A DNA stretch of 64,000 nt from Streptomyces cyaneus (lineage in GTDB: Bacteria > Actinomycetota > Actinomycetes > Streptomycetales > Streptomycetaceae). The first letter of the stretch is position 1. Each line of letters begins with the position of its first letter. Shown piece after piece: positions 48,371 through 57,893 of the stretch. Below the pieces are notes generated by a model. It did no database searches, was not told the origin of the DNA, and saw only the letters and a program-made list of their open reading frames with translations. The stretch lies in assembly GCF_004028635.1 (NCBI RefSeq), contig NZ_RQJW01000003.1:372001-436000 (forward strand). Reading direction: 5' to 3'. Position numbers and translations under genes: made by a program.

Positions 48371-50037
48371 TGCTGCTGCCTTTGGTCGAGGCGGGCGATG
48401 GCGGGATGGTGCAGGTCGAACGCCGGGGACTCGGTGCGGATCCGGGGCAGCGCCGTGAAGTTGTGCCGCGGGGGCGGGCAGGACGTGGCCCATTCGAGGG
48501 AGCGGCCGTATCCCCAGGGGTCGTTGCGGGCCACCGGCGTTCCATAGTGGGCGGTGCGCCAGACGTTGTAGAGGAACGGCAGCGTGGACAGGCCGAGCAG
48601 GAACGCGCCGATGGAGCTGATCGTGTTGAGCAGCGTGAAGCCGTCCGCGGTCAGGTAGTCGGCGTAGCGGCGCGGCATGCCCTGTTCGCCGAGCCAGTGC
48701 TGGACCAGGAACGTGGTCTGGAAGCCGACGAAGAGGGTCCAGAAGTGGATCCTGCCGAGGCGTTCGTCGAGCATCTTGCCGGTGAACTTCGGCCACCAGA
48801 AGTAGAAGCCGCCGAACATCGCGAAGACCACCGTGCCGAACAGCACGTAGTGCAGATGGGCGACGATGAAGTACGAGTCGGTGAGGTGGAAGTCCAGGGG
48901 CGGGGAGGCGATGATGACGCCGCTCATGCCGCCCAGCAGGAACGTCACCAGGAAGCCGCAGGCCCACAGCATGGGTGTCTCGAAGGACAGGGAGCCGCCG
49001 CGCATCGTGCCGATCCAGTTGAAGAACTTCACTCCGGTCGGTACCGCGATGAGGAAGGACATCAGGGAGAAGAACGGCAGCAGAACGGCCCCGGTGGCGA
49101 ACATGTGGTGGGCCCACACCACCGCGGACAACATGGTGATGGCGATGGTGGCGCCGATGAGGCCGACGTAGCCGAAGAGCGGCTTGCGGCTGAACACCGG
49201 GATGATCTCGGAGATGATCCCGAAGAACGGCAGCGCGACGATGTACACCTCGGGGTGGCCGAAGAACCAGAACAGGTGCTGCCACAGCAGCGCGCCGCCG
49301 TTCGCCGCGTCGTAGATGTGCGCCCCGAACTTGCGGTCCGCCTCCAGGGCGAACAGGGCGGCTGTGAGGACGGGGAACGCGGGCAGGACGAGGATCGAGG
49401 TGAACAGCACGTTCCAGGTGAACAGCGGCATCCGGAACATGGTCATGCCGGGGGCGCGCAGGCACAGGATCGTGGTGATGAAGTTGACCGCGCCGAGCGT
49501 GGTGGACACACCGGTCACGACCAGGCCCATGGTCCACAGGTCACCGCCCGAGCCGGGGCTGCGCACCGCGCTGTTGAGGGGCGCGTAGGCGAACCAGCCG
49601 AAGCTGGCCGCTCCCCCGGGTACGACGAAGCCCGCGACGACCATCAGGCCGCCGAACAGGTACAGCCAGTACGACAGGGCGTTCAGCCGCGGGAACGCCA
49701 CGTCCGGGGAGCCGATCTGCAGCGGCATGATCGCGTTGGCGAACCCGGCGAACAGCGGGGTCGCGAAGAGCAGCATCATGACCGTGCCGTGCACGGTGAA
49801 CAGCTGGTTGTACTGGTCGTTGCTGAACAACTGGAGCCCGGGGCGGGCGAGTTCGGCCCGCATCAGCAGCGCGAGGACGCCGCCGAGGAGGAAGAAGCCG
49901 AAGGCGGTCGTCATGTAGAGGTTGCCGATCACCTTGTGGTCGGTCGTCGTCGCCCACCGCAGCAACGCCCGGCCGAGTCTCCCGCGCGGCCGGGGCGGCA
50001 TCGCGCGCACCGGCTCGGTCCTGCTGTCCACCGCCAT
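48367..50037 (-). CDS. ctaD: Cytochrome c oxidase subunit I (CtaD paralogue)
   Basis: A 556-residue haem-copper oxidase subunit, twelve helices. Ligands and key residues: low-spin haem His in [10 protein letters not shown]; CuB/Tyr motif [13 protein letters not shown]; CuB His pair in [10 protein letters not shown]; and [10 protein letters not shown] for haem a3 and a. It is a complete aa3-type A-family subunit with the cross-link Tyr. Subunits II and III are not in the window, so it is a second copy that may use the housekeeping CtaC/CtaE or replace CtaD under special conditions. Confidence 0.92.
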   Translation of the reverse strand: MAVDSRTEPVRAMPPRPRGRLGRALLRWATTTDHKVIGNLYMTTAFGFFLLGGVLALLMRAELARPGLQLFSNDQYNQLFTVHGTVMMLLFATPLFAGFANAIMPLQIGSPDVAFPRLNALSYWLYLFGGLMVVAGFVVPGGAASFGWFAYAPLNSAVRSPGSGGDLWTMGLVVTGVSTTLGAVNFITTILCLRAPGMTMFRMPLFTWNVLFTSILVLPAFPVLTAALFALEADRKFGAHIYDAANGGALLWQHLFWFFGHPEVYIVALPFFGIISEIIPVFSRKPLFGYVGLIGATIAITMLSAVVWAHHMFATGAVLLPFFSLMSFLIAVPTGVKFFNWIGTMRGGSLSFETPMLWACGFLVTFLLGGMSGVIIASPPLDFHLTDSYFIVAHLHYVLFGTVVFAMFGGFYFWWPKFTGKMLDERLGRIHFWTLFVGFQTTFLVQHWLGEQGMPRRYADYLTADGFTLLNTISSIGAFLLGLSTLPFLYNVWRTAHYGTPVARNDPWGYGRSLEWATSCPPPRHNFTALPRIRTESPAFDLHHPAIARLDQRQQQ

Positions 50038-50102
50038 GGGCCGCTGGGTACCCGGGCGGCGGTGCGGTCAGTCCTGTGTGGCGGGGCATTCACCCGTGCG
50101 CC

Positions 50103-50456
50103 TCAGTCGTTGTCGCCGCTCCCTTCGGCGAACCTCCGTGCCAGGTCGCGATGGTGCTGCACCGCCCCGTCGACCTGGGCGCCGGTGACGGTGGATCCCG
50201 GCATGGTGCCCAGGCGTGCCACCTGCTCGGCGAGGCGCAGGTGCTGGGCGCGGGCGTGCTCACGGCAGGCCAGGCAGGTGACGCTCTCCGGCCGCGACGA
50301 CGTCATCGCGTACGGCACCCGCACCCCACAGCCGGTCCCGACCGTCTCCGGCAGATCGCCGACCAGCCCGAACGTGCCCGCCAGTAGATTGCGCACGCGG
50401 GCGTCGTACCGGGTCACGCTCTGCTCGACATGGATATGCGGATCGACACCGTCCAT
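50103..50456 (-). CDS. Conserved hypothetical protein with CxxC
   Basis: A 117-residue soluble protein starting MDGVDPHIHVEQS. It has a CxxC pair in VTCLACREHARAQH and a Val/Gly/Pro-rich centre (FGLVGDLPETVGTGCGVRVPY). I do not recognise the family. It overlaps the upstream region of the divergent ppk2 gene. ATG at 50456 with GGATGGG upstream. Confidence 0.55.
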   Translation of the reverse strand: MDGVDPHIHVEQSVTRYDARVRNLLAGTFGLVGDLPETVGTGCGVRVPYAMTSSRPESVTCLACREHARAQHLRLAEQVARLGTMPGSTVTGAQVDGAVQHHRDLARRFAEGSGDND

Positions 50457-50579
50457 GAGCCCATCCTGCCCGTCGCCCGCCCGCCTACACGAAGGCCGCA
50501 GGTCCGCGTCCGGGGTGCGCGGCCCGTCGTCGGTCAGTACGGTGCTGTTCTGATGTTCGGGCAGGCGGCGGGAGGCGGC

Positions 50580-51383
50580 ATGGCCGGCAACAAGGCGGAG
50601 AAGCTGCCGCGCAAGACGTACGAGAAGGAACTGCTGCGCCTGCAGATGGAGTTGGTGAAACTGCAGGAGTGGGTGCGTACGGAGGGCGCCCGACTGATCG
50701 TCGTCTTCGAGGGGCGGGACGCGGCGGGCAAGGGCGGCACCATCAAGCGGGTCACGGAGCATCTCAACCCACGGGTGGCGAGGATCGCGGCCCTGCCCAA
50801 GCCGACCGAGCGCGAGCGCACGCAGTGGTACTTCCAGCGGTACATCGAGCATCTGCCGGCCGCCGGGGAGATCGTGCTGTTCGACCGCAGCTGGTACAAC
50901 CGGGCCGGTGTCGAGCACGTCATGGGTTTCTGCAGCAAGGAGGAGTACCAGCGCTTCCTGCACCAGTGCCCCCTCTTCGAGCGGATGCTGGTGGAGGACG
51001 GGATCCTGCTGCGCAAGTACTGGTTCTCGGTGAGCGACGAGGAGCAGCAGGAGCGTTTCCGGCGCCGGCTGGAAGATCCGCTGCGGCGCTGGAAGCTGTC
51101 CCCGATGGACATGGAGTCGATCACCCGCTGGGAGGACTACTCCCGGGCCAAGGACGAGATGATGGTGCACACCGACATCACCGAGGCGCCCTGGTACGTC
51201 GTCGAGAGCGACGACAAGCGCCGGGCCCGGCTGAACATGATCGCCCACCTGCTGGGCTCCCTGCCGTACCAGGACGTGTCCCCGCCGGTCCCCGACCTGC
51301 CCAAGCGACCGGAGTCGACCGGCTACCGACGGCCGCCGCGCGATCTGCAGAACTACGTCCCGGACCACGCGGCAAACCTCTGA
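50580..51383 (+). CDS. ppk2: Polyphosphate kinase 2 (PPK2 family)
   Basis: A 267-residue cytosolic kinase. Walker A FEGRDAAGKGG at 43-53; lid motif FDRSWYNRAGVEHVMGF; conserved YFQRYIEHLP and WKLSPMD. This is the one-domain PPK2 class that interconverts nucleoside diphosphates and triphosphates with polyphosphate. GGGAGG lies 4 nt before the ATG at 50580; other ATGs at 50430 and 50553 lack a site and run through a divergent promoter region. It fits the energy-storage theme of its neighbours. Confidence 0.9.
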   Translation: MAGNKAEKLPRKTYEKELLRLQMELVKLQEWVRTEGARLIVVFEGRDAAGKGGTIKRVTEHLNPRVARIAALPKPTERERTQWYFQRYIEHLPAAGEIVLFDRSWYNRAGVEHVMGFCSKEEYQRFLHQCPLFERMLVEDGILLRKYWFSVSDEEQQERFRRRLEDPLRRWKLSPMDMESITRWEDYSRAKDEMMVHTDITEAPWYVVESDDKRRARLNMIAHLLGSLPYQDVSPPVPDLPKRPESTGYRRPPRDLQNYVPDHAANL

Positions 51384-51410
51384 GCCCGCACCGCCAGGCC
51401 GCTCCCCCCG

Positions 51411-52292
51411 TCACCCCGCACCGGACCGCACGACGGCGACCGGGCAGTGCGCGTGCTGGAGCACGGCCTGGCTGACCGAGCCCAGGAGCAGCCCGGCGAA
51501 CCCGCCCCGTCCGCGTGCCCCGACCACGACGAGCCCGGCCTCGGCACTGGCCTCGATGAGCGTGTGGCGGATCCGGCCGCGCACCAGCCTGCGGTCCACC
51601 GCCACGTCGGGGTACGTCTCACGCAGCCCGCCCAGCGCCTCGGCGAGCACGCGCTCCTCCTCGTCGCGCAGTCGCTCCTCGTCGTACGTCACGAAGGGCG
51701 GGTCGGCGGGAGCCTCGTAGGCGCGCTCGGTGCGGGTGCTCCAGGCGTGCAGCGCCACCAGGTCCGTGCCGTGCAGGGATGCCAGGGCGAAGGCGAACTC
51801 GACGGCTCCCCGGGCCGCGGGCGAGCCGTCGACGGCGAGGAGGACGGGCCCCTCGGGGTTCGGCCTGCCACGCACCACCAGCACCGGGCAGCCGGCGTGG
51901 GCGGCCAGATGACCTGCGGTGGAGCCGAGCAGCAGGGCGCCGAACCGGCTGTGGCCCCGGCTGCCGACCACGACCAGGGACGCGGTGCGCGACTCGATCT
52001 CCAGCACCGTCACCGGTTCGCCGACGACGACTTCGCGCAAGATCTCGACGCCCGGCGCCGCCTCGTGAGCGCGCCGCTCGGCCTTGCTGAGCGTGCCGTC
52101 GATCAGCTCGCGCAGACCGGCGCCGCTCGGCTCCCAGGGGCGCCCGCCGTGCGGTATGTGCGCGGCCGGCCAGCCGAAGGCATGCACCAGCCGCAGCCCC
52201 ACGCCGCGCAGCCCGGCCTCGCGGGCCGCGACCTCCACGGCCGCCATGCTCGACGGCGAACCGTCCACCCCTACGACAACCGGGCCGTTCAT
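51411..52292 (-). CDS. Tandem universal stress protein (two Usp domains)
   Basis: A 293-residue protein with two Usp domains: VVVGVDGSPSSMAAVEVAAREAG ... GSRGHSRFGALLLGSTAGHL (domain 1) and VLLAVDGSPAARGAVEFAFA ... GARGRGGFAGLLLGSVSQAV (domain 2). Both carry the G-2X-G-9X-G-S/T ATP-binding signature, unlike the first Usp at 9167-10072. It converges on ppk2 and is followed upstream by the GH65 operon. ATP sensing in stress or hypoxia is the family role. Confidence 0.9.
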   Translation of the reverse strand: MNGPVVVGVDGSPSSMAAVEVAAREAGLRGVGLRLVHAFGWPAAHIPHGGRPWEPSGAGLRELIDGTLSKAERRAHEAAPGVEILREVVVGEPVTVLEIESRTASLVVVGSRGHSRFGALLLGSTAGHLAAHAGCPVLVVRGRPNPEGPVLLAVDGSPAARGAVEFAFALASLHGTDLVALHAWSTRTERAYEAPADPPFVTYDEERLRDEEERVLAEALGGLRETYPDVAVDRRLVRGRIRHTLIEASAEAGLVVVGARGRGGFAGLLLGSVSQAVLQHAHCPVAVVRSGAG

Positions 52293-52387
52293 CGCGCTCC
52301 CCTTTCCGTGCAGGAACCGCGGGTGTTCGCGCAGGATCCGCTGTCACCCAGCCTCCCTCCGTCGGCCGCGTCCCGCACAGGGCCGGG

Positions 52388-54796
52388 TCAGTCCGGAAGG
52401 ACGAGCCGTCCCGTCTCCCCCGGCTGCAGGGACACCTCGCGGCCCGGCAGCCGTACGTGGATCGGTGAGACGTCGTGGGACGGGACGGCGATCTCCAGCA
52501 GTCCGCGTTCCAGGTGCAGGCGTACGCCCCAGTTGCCCTGGTAGCGCAGGGCGAAGCCGTACGAGGACAGCTCGGGCAGCGGCACGGGGTCGAACCACAG
52601 GGCGCCGCCCCGGGTCTCCAGGCCGGTCAGCCCGCGCTGGACGAGGTCGAGGGTGCCGGCCATCGCGCCGAGGTGGATGCCCTCGCCGGTGGTGCCGCCC
52701 TGGACGTCGGCGATGTCGCCCTGGAGGGCCTCCTGGCAGAATTTCCACGCCTCGCTGCGCCGGCACCGGGCCAGCACCCAGCCGTGGACCAGGCCGCTGA
52801 GGGTGGAGCCGTGGCTGGTGCGGTGCATGTAGTAGTCGACGGTGCGCCGCCAGGTGTCCTCGTCCAGCGGCACCCCCAACCGGTGGAACAGGCCCTGCAG
52901 TTCGGCCGGTGCGTAGAGGTAGCCGAGCATCAGGACGTCGGCCTGTTTGGAGGCCTTGTAGCGGTTGACGGTGTCGCCCTCCGCCTCCAGGATCCGGTCC
53001 AGCCGCCGGATGTCGCCGTACTTGCCGCGGTAGCCGTTCCAGTCGAGCTCGGCGAGGTCGCCGTAGCCCGCGAACTGGCTGATGACGTCGTCGTGGAAGG
53101 GGACGTGGAGGGTGCGTGAGACGTCCTCCCACCGGTCGAGCTCGCCGGCGTCCAGGCCGGTGCGTTCGAGGAGTTCGCGACGGCGGGGCTCGGGCAGCAT
53201 GTCCAGCAGTTCCATGGTGCGGGTGAGCACCCAGGCGGCGGTGACGTTCGTGTACGCGTTGTCGTCGAGGCCGGGCCGATCGGCCCCCGGGTAGGACTCG
53301 TGGTACTCGTCGGGGCCGACGACGCCCTTGATCCGGTGGCGGCCCAGGCTGTCGTCGTAGACCGCCTTGGCCGCCCAGAAGCGGGCGATCTGCAACAGCA
53401 TCTCGGCGCCCTTGGTGTGCAGGAACTCCATGTCGCCGCTCGCCTCGCAGTACTGCCACACGTTGTACGCGATCGCCGAGCCGACATGGTGCTGGAGCCG
53501 CGAGTGGTCGGGCAGCCAGCGTCCCGAGCGCGGGTTGAGATGCAGCTGCTGGGTCTCCTCACGCCCGTCGCTGCCGCTCTGCCAGGGGTACATCGCACCC
53601 CGGTGCCCGGCTCCCTGGGCGCTGGTGCAGGCCTGTTCGAGGCGCCGGTGGCGGTAGCGGAGCAGGGCGCGGGAGACCTCGGGGAAGTGCAGGTTGAGGA
53701 AGGGCAGGACGAACAGCTCGTCCCAGAAGACATGGCCGCGGTAGGCCTCGCCGTGCAGTCCCCGTGCGGGCACGCCGACGTCGAGGTCGGCGGTGTGCGG
53801 GGAGAGGGTCTGCAGGACGTGGAAGAGGTGCAGTCGCAGGATGCGTCCCGACTCGCCGGGGACGTCGAGTTCGGCCCGGCGCCACAGCTGGTTCCAGGCG
53901 GTGCGGTGCGACTGGGCCAGGGAGTCGAAGCCGGGGGCGCGTGCCACCCGGTCGACGGCGGCGTGCAGCGGGTCGCTGATGGCGGGGTCGTGGGAGGTGT
54001 GCAGGGCGACTGTCTTGTCGACGGTGACGGTGTGGCCGGGGACCATGTCGAGCGTCAACCGGTGGATGGCGTACGGCCGTTCGTGACGGATCGTGACGGG
54101 CGCATCGGCGTCGGAGGCCAGCCGGGCCGCGATGCCGATCCGGATGTCGGAGGTGCGGGTACGGCAGCGCAGCCAGACCGTGTCCGGGGCGGCGGTGCCG
54201 GTATGGATGTGGGTCAGGTGACGGCCGTCGAGGTCCCGGTAGCGCGGCACACCGGAGTTGGTGACCGAGCCGTCCAGGGCAGCTTCCACCTCGAGGGGGC
54301 CGGAGAATCCCTCGGCCGTGAACTCGGTGCGCAGCGCGGCCAGATGGGGGTCGGCCATATGCACCAGCCGCTGCTGACGCACGGTCAACACCCGCTCCCC
54401 GCCCAGGCCGTACCGCGTCCGGCGCTCCAACATCCCGGTGGACAGGTGCAGCAGTTGGCGGTGGTCGAGCACGGTCGCGGTGTCGGGGACGATCCAGTGC
54501 CCGTCGGGGAGCCGGAAGCGCAGGGGCAGCCAGTTGGGGACGTTGACCATGTCCTCGTTGCCCACACGGCGGCCCGCAACACGGGAGGTGAGCCGGTTGT
54601 AGATGCCGGCCACATACGTCCCCGGATAGTGGATCTCGTCGGCGGCGCACTCGGGAAGCGCGCCTCGGGTGGCGAAGTAGCCGTTGCCGAGCGTGCACAG
54701 CGACTCCCGTAGGCGTTCGTCGGCAGGCTTGTAGCCCTCGTACTCCCAGCTCCAGCCCGCTGCCTCGGCCTGAGAGCTCCGGTCGTCCGTCACCAC
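52388..54796 (-). CDS. Glycoside hydrolase family 65 disaccharide phosphorylase
   Basis: An 802-residue GH65 protein (usual length). Catalytic Glu lies in GPDEYHESYPG; phosphate-site residues KASKQAD and TSHGSTLS are present; N-terminal LGNGYFATRGA is conserved. The reaction is phosphorolysis of maltose, trehalose, kojibiose or nigerose to beta-glucose-1-phosphate and a sugar. The previous gene in the operon encodes a beta-phosphoglucomutase and overlaps by a few bases at 54790-54796, so G1P is routed to G6P. GTG start (54796 or 54793) with GGAGGAGC upstream. The exact disaccharide cannot be read. Confidence 0.92.
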   Translation of the reverse strand: MVTDDRSSQAEAAGWSWEYEGYKPADERLRESLCTLGNGYFATRGALPECAADEIHYPGTYVAGIYNRLTSRVAGRRVGNEDMVNVPNWLPLRFRLPDGHWIVPDTATVLDHRQLLHLSTGMLERRTRYGLGGERVLTVRQQRLVHMADPHLAALRTEFTAEGFSGPLEVEAALDGSVTNSGVPRYRDLDGRHLTHIHTGTAAPDTVWLRCRTRTSDIRIGIAARLASDADAPVTIRHERPYAIHRLTLDMVPGHTVTVDKTVALHTSHDPAISDPLHAAVDRVARAPGFDSLAQSHRTAWNQLWRRAELDVPGESGRILRLHLFHVLQTLSPHTADLDVGVPARGLHGEAYRGHVFWDELFVLPFLNLHFPEVSRALLRYRHRRLEQACTSAQGAGHRGAMYPWQSGSDGREETQQLHLNPRSGRWLPDHSRLQHHVGSAIAYNVWQYCEASGDMEFLHTKGAEMLLQIARFWAAKAVYDDSLGRHRIKGVVGPDEYHESYPGADRPGLDDNAYTNVTAAWVLTRTMELLDMLPEPRRRELLERTGLDAGELDRWEDVSRTLHVPFHDDVISQFAGYGDLAELDWNGYRGKYGDIRRLDRILEAEGDTVNRYKASKQADVLMLGYLYAPAELQGLFHRLGVPLDEDTWRRTVDYYMHRTSHGSTLSGLVHGWVLARCRRSEAWKFCQEALQGDIADVQGGTTGEGIHLGAMAGTLDLVQRGLTGLETRGGALWFDPVPLPELSSYGFALRYQGNWGVRLHLERGLLEIAVPSHDVSPIHVRLPGREVSLQPGETGRLVLPD

Positions 54797-55563
54797 GGCG
54801 CTCCTCCCGCGCAGAGTTCTCCGAGGTCGTGTACGACGATGTCGGCGCCGTGCCGCAGCAGCCGTGCCCGGGTGTCCGCGCCGGCGGCCCGGTCCACGCC
54901 GACCACCAAGGCGAATCCACCGCGCCGGCCCGCTTCCACCCCGGCGAGGGCGTCCTCGACGACGGCGGCCCGGTCGGCGGGGGCGCCGAGCCGGCGGACC
55001 GCCTCCAGGAAGAGGTCGGGCGCCGGCTTGCCCGCGAGGCCCAGCCGGGCCGCCTCGTCACCGTCCACGAGGGCGTCGAACAGGTCGAGCACCTCTGCCC
55101 GGCTCAGCAACTCGCCGGCGTGCCGGGACGCGGAGGCCGCGGCCCGGGGCACTCCCGCCGCACGCAGCGCCTTCACCAGCCGTACGGTCCCCGGGAAGGC
55201 CTCCACGCCGTGCTCGCGCAGCCGCTCCGTGAAGAGACGCTCCTTGTCCGCGGCGACCGCCCGCACCGTCTTCGCCGATGCCTCGATGCCGCGTGCGGTC
55301 AGGAAGGCCTCGGCTCCGTCGAGGCGGGACTTGCCGTCGACGTGCCGCAGATAGTCGTCCTGCTCGTCGAAGGGGCGCCGCCGGTCGGAGTCCTCGGGCG
55401 GGTGGGCGCGCAGGAAGCCGTCGAAGGCCGCCTTCCAGGCGGCGGCGTGCACCTTGGCCGAGTCGGTGATCACTCCGTCGGTGTCGAAGACGACGGCGCG
55501 TACGTCCCGCAGGACCGGGGCGAGCATGTCGCGGGAGCTGTCCGGGGTGGAGGGCCGATGCAT
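54790..55563 (-). CDS. HAD-family beta-phosphoglucomutase
   Basis: A 257-residue HAD phosphatase-fold enzyme. Motif I VFDTDGVITDSAKVHAAAWK with the catalytic Asp pair (DTD), cap domain DGKSRLDGAEAFLTARGIEA, motif II SASRHA, motif III KPAPDLFLEA and motif IV EDALAGVEAG. The sequence context (KSRLDG) is that of beta-PGM. It converts beta-glucose-1-phosphate to glucose-6-phosphate. Translationally coupled to the GH65 phosphorylase. Confidence 0.9.
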   Translation of the reverse strand: MHRPSTPDSSRDMLAPVLRDVRAVVFDTDGVITDSAKVHAAAWKAAFDGFLRAHPPEDSDRRRPFDEQDDYLRHVDGKSRLDGAEAFLTARGIEASAKTVRAVAADKERLFTERLREHGVEAFPGTVRLVKALRAAGVPRAAASASRHAGELLSRAEVLDLFDALVDGDEAARLGLAGKPAPDLFLEAVRRLGAPADRAAVVEDALAGVEAGRRGGFALVVGVDRAAGADTRARLLRHGADIVVHDLGELCAGGAPW

Positions 55564-55962
55564 CGGTCACACCTGTCCCGGCAGGTCGCTGATCGAGCAG
55601 AGGGCGCGGCAGCGCCACGCGGGTACGGCATCCAGGGGATGCCCGCGTGGGTCGGCACCACGGAACGCGAACCGCACGGCCTGCTCACCTCCACTCGCCG
55701 GCCCTCCCGCGCCCGGCGGGATCCGCTCATGGGTACCCGCCGGGCGCGCCTTGTCACCCCCGGGACCCCGGCTCCTCGAGTACCCGTGAGCGGCTCTGGC
55801 GCATTCGCCGCGCGCATGGTGTGCTGGAGGTGACGGGAAGGACCCAGAACGACGCGGGGAAGCGGATGACGGCCGCGCACCGCGTAATCAGGATCCGCGA
55901 GAAGTGGATAGGGCCCTTCCCGCCCTGTGCTGTCGCCGCACACCAAAGGGCCGTCGAGAGCG
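55564..55962. other. Gene-free stretch upstream of the beta-PGM gene
   Basis: About 400 bp between the beta-PGM and LysR genes. Open frames across it are Pro/Arg-rich and lack ribosome sites. I see no gene, no strong dyad and no repeat here. Confidence 0.5.
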
Positions 55963-56817
55963 TCAGTCGCCCCGGTACAACGCCGTGACCAGCTCGATCA
56001 CGGCCTGCGCGGCGGGCGGCGGGTCGTCGCGCCACCAGGCCAGCCGTACGGCGATGGGTTCGGCGTCCCGTACCGGCCGGTAGACGATGCCGGGGCGCGG
56101 GTACTGGTTGGCGGTGGCCTCGGCGGTCACGCCGATGCAGCGGCCGGTGGAGATCATCGTGAGCCAGTCGTCGACGTCGTGCGTCTCCTCGGTCGCCGGA
56201 CGCGCATCGGGCGGCCACAGGTCGGTGGTCGTGGTGCCGGTGCGACGATCGACGAGGAGGGTACGGCCGCTGAGGTCGGCCAGCCGGACCGCGCGGCGCC
56301 GGGCCAGCGGATCGTCGGCGGCCACGGCGCACAGCCGCCGCTCCAGGCCGACGATCGCGGAGTCGAACCGCCGGTCGTCCACCGATCGGCGTACGACGGA
56401 CAGGTCACAGGCGCCCTCCGCGAGACCGGCGGTGGCCGAGTTGACGCGCACGAGGTGCAGATCGGTCCCGGGGTGCGCCGCGGCCCAGCGACGCTGGAAG
56501 GCCGGGGTGTGCCGGCCGAGCGCCGCCCATGCGTAGCCCATCCGCAGCCGGTCGTGCCCGGAGCCGGCCTCCCGGACCAGGTCGTCCACCTCGCCGAGGA
56601 CCCGCCGGGCATGCGCCAGGACGCGCAGCCCGGTCCCCGTGGGGCTCACCTCTCGGGAGGTGCGCCTCAACAGGCGTACTCCCAGGGCCCGTTCGAGCGA
56701 GGCCAGCGAACGGGAGACGGCTGCCTGGGAGACGCCGAGGGCGATGGCGGCGTCGGTGAAACTGCCCTCGTCGACGATCGCGACGAGACAGCGCAACTGC
56801 CTCAGCTCCACATCCAT
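55963..56817 (-). CDS. LysR-family transcriptional regulator
   Basis: A 284-residue LTTR. The helix-turn-helix occupies about 3-62 (LRQLRCLVAIVDEGSFTDAAIALGVSQAAVSRSLASLERALGVRLLRR, given in part). The effector domain follows (LRMGYAWAALGRHTPAFQRRW, LCAVAADDPLARR). It is divergent from an EamA exporter and the interval contains an LTTR-type T-N11-A box, so it very likely controls that exporter and itself. Confidence 0.9.
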   Translation of the reverse strand: MDVELRQLRCLVAIVDEGSFTDAAIALGVSQAAVSRSLASLERALGVRLLRRTSREVSPTGTGLRVLAHARRVLGEVDDLVREAGSGHDRLRMGYAWAALGRHTPAFQRRWAAAHPGTDLHLVRVNSATAGLAEGACDLSVVRRSVDDRRFDSAIVGLERRLCAVAADDPLARRRAVRLADLSGRTLLVDRRTGTTTTDLWPPDARPATEETHDVDDWLTMISTGRCIGVTAEATANQYPRPGIVYRPVRDAEPIAVRLAWWRDDPPPAAQAVIELVTALYRGD

Positions 56818-56824
56818 GGGTCAA

Positions 56825-56851
56825 GCATCCATGACTGCAGCGTATGGATGC
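56825..56851. promoter_or_regulatory. LysR box GCATCCAT-N11-ATGGATGC
   Basis: Perfect 8-bp inverted arms with the 11-bp spacing classic for LysR regulators, 8 bp from the LysR start codon. A second palindrome TTTGCGCAAA lies at 56865-56874. Confidence 0.7.
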
Positions 56852-56900
56852 CGACGGTGACGCATTTTGCGCAAAGATCGGCCGTCCGCACGATCAGCTC

Positions 56901-57815
56901 ATGCGCACCCGACCCGCACCCGCACCCGCGTCGGCCCAGGCTGCCCCGGCAGCCCCGCTCGTCCGGAAGAGTTCCGAGCAGACCGACGGCCGTCTCGCAG
57001 GCGTGGCCACGATGATCGGCAGCGGTCTGTCCACCCAGACCGGTGCCGCGATCGGTTCCCTCGCCTTCCCCGTCCTCGGCGCCGTCGGCGTCGTCGCCGT
57101 ACGCCAGTACGTCGCCGCCCTGGTGCTGCTGGCCGTCGGCAGGCCGAGTTGGCGTTCGTTCACATGGCGCCAGTGGTGGCCGGTGGTCCTGCTGGCCCTG
57201 GTGTTCGGCACCATGAACCTCTCGCTGTACTCCGCGATGGAGCGCGTCGGCCTGGGTCTGGCGGTGACCCTGGAGTTCCTGGGCCCGCTCACCCTCGCCC
57301 TGGCCACGTCGCGCCGTCGAGCGGACGTGTGCTGCGCGGTGATCGCCGCGGCCGGTGTCATCACCCTGATGCGCCCACAGCCCTCGACCGACTACCTCGG
57401 GATGGCCCTGGGCCTGCTGGCCGCCGGCTGCTGGGCCTCGTACATCCTGCTCAACCGCACGGTCGGCCGACGCATCCCCGGAGCCCAGGGCGCGGCCGCC
57501 GCGGCCGGCCTTTCCGCCGTGCTGTTCCTGCCGATCGGCATCACCGTCGCCGTACGGCATCCGCCCACGGTCGGCGCCGTCGCCTGCGCGGTCGCGGCCG
57601 GTGTGCTCGCCTCGGCCGTGCCCTACCTCGCGGACCTGTTCACCCTGCGGCACGTCCCGCCCCGGGCCTTCGGCCTGTTCATGAGCGTCAACCCGGTGCT
57701 GGCGGCCGCGGTCGGCTGGGTCGGCCTGGGTCAGGGGCTGGGTGGGCCGGAGTGGGCGGGCATCGGTGCCATCGTCGCCGCCAACTCGTTGAGCATCCTG
57801 ACCTCGCGGAACTGA
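56901..57815 (+). CDS. EamA/DMT-superfamily transporter
   Basis: A 304-residue inner-membrane protein with about ten helices in two EamA repeats (GTMNLSLYSAMERVGLGLAVTLEFLGPLTLAL and RHVPPRAFGLFMSVNPVLAAAVGW are repeat landmarks, given in part). RhtA-like members export amino acids or drugs. I chose ATG 56901; an ATG at 56844 lies inside the LysR box and would be an implausible start. No Shine-Dalgarno is obvious, so it may be leaderless. Its divergent LysR partner should sense the exported molecule. Confidence 0.82.
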   Translation: MRTRPAPAPASAQAAPAAPLVRKSSEQTDGRLAGVATMIGSGLSTQTGAAIGSLAFPVLGAVGVVAVRQYVAALVLLAVGRPSWRSFTWRQWWPVVLLALVFGTMNLSLYSAMERVGLGLAVTLEFLGPLTLALATSRRRADVCCAVIAAAGVITLMRPQPSTDYLGMALGLLAAGCWASYILLNRTVGRRIPGAQGAAAAAGLSAVLFLPIGITVAVRHPPTVGAVACAVAAGVLASAVPYLADLFTLRHVPPRAFGLFMSVNPVLAAAVGWVGLGQGLGGPEWAGIGAIVAANSLSILTSRN

Positions 57816-57856
57816 CGCACGGTCATGCGAGCCGTGGCGGCCGGCACGAAAAAGGC

Positions 57857-57886
57857 TTGCAGGCGCTCTGGTTCCCGGCCTACGGT
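57857..57886 (+). promoter_or_regulatory. Promoter of the ABC-F leader, WhiB7/WblC-like layout
   Basis: -35 TTGCAG at 57857-57862, 18-bp spacer, -10 TACGGT at 57881-57886. An A-tract (GAAAAAGG) sits just before the -35. WhiB7/WblC-dependent promoters have such an A/T-rich stretch directly upstream of the -35, and they control antibiotic-resistance ABC-F genes in actinobacteria. The promoter call is firm; the WblC link is inference. Confidence 0.6.
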
Positions 57887-57893
57887 GCTGCGC

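Noticed and set aside
55647..55988. A 113-codon plus-strand frame in the 55.6-56.0 kb gap
   Set aside because: Arg/Pro-rich, no ribosome site, no recognisable motif.
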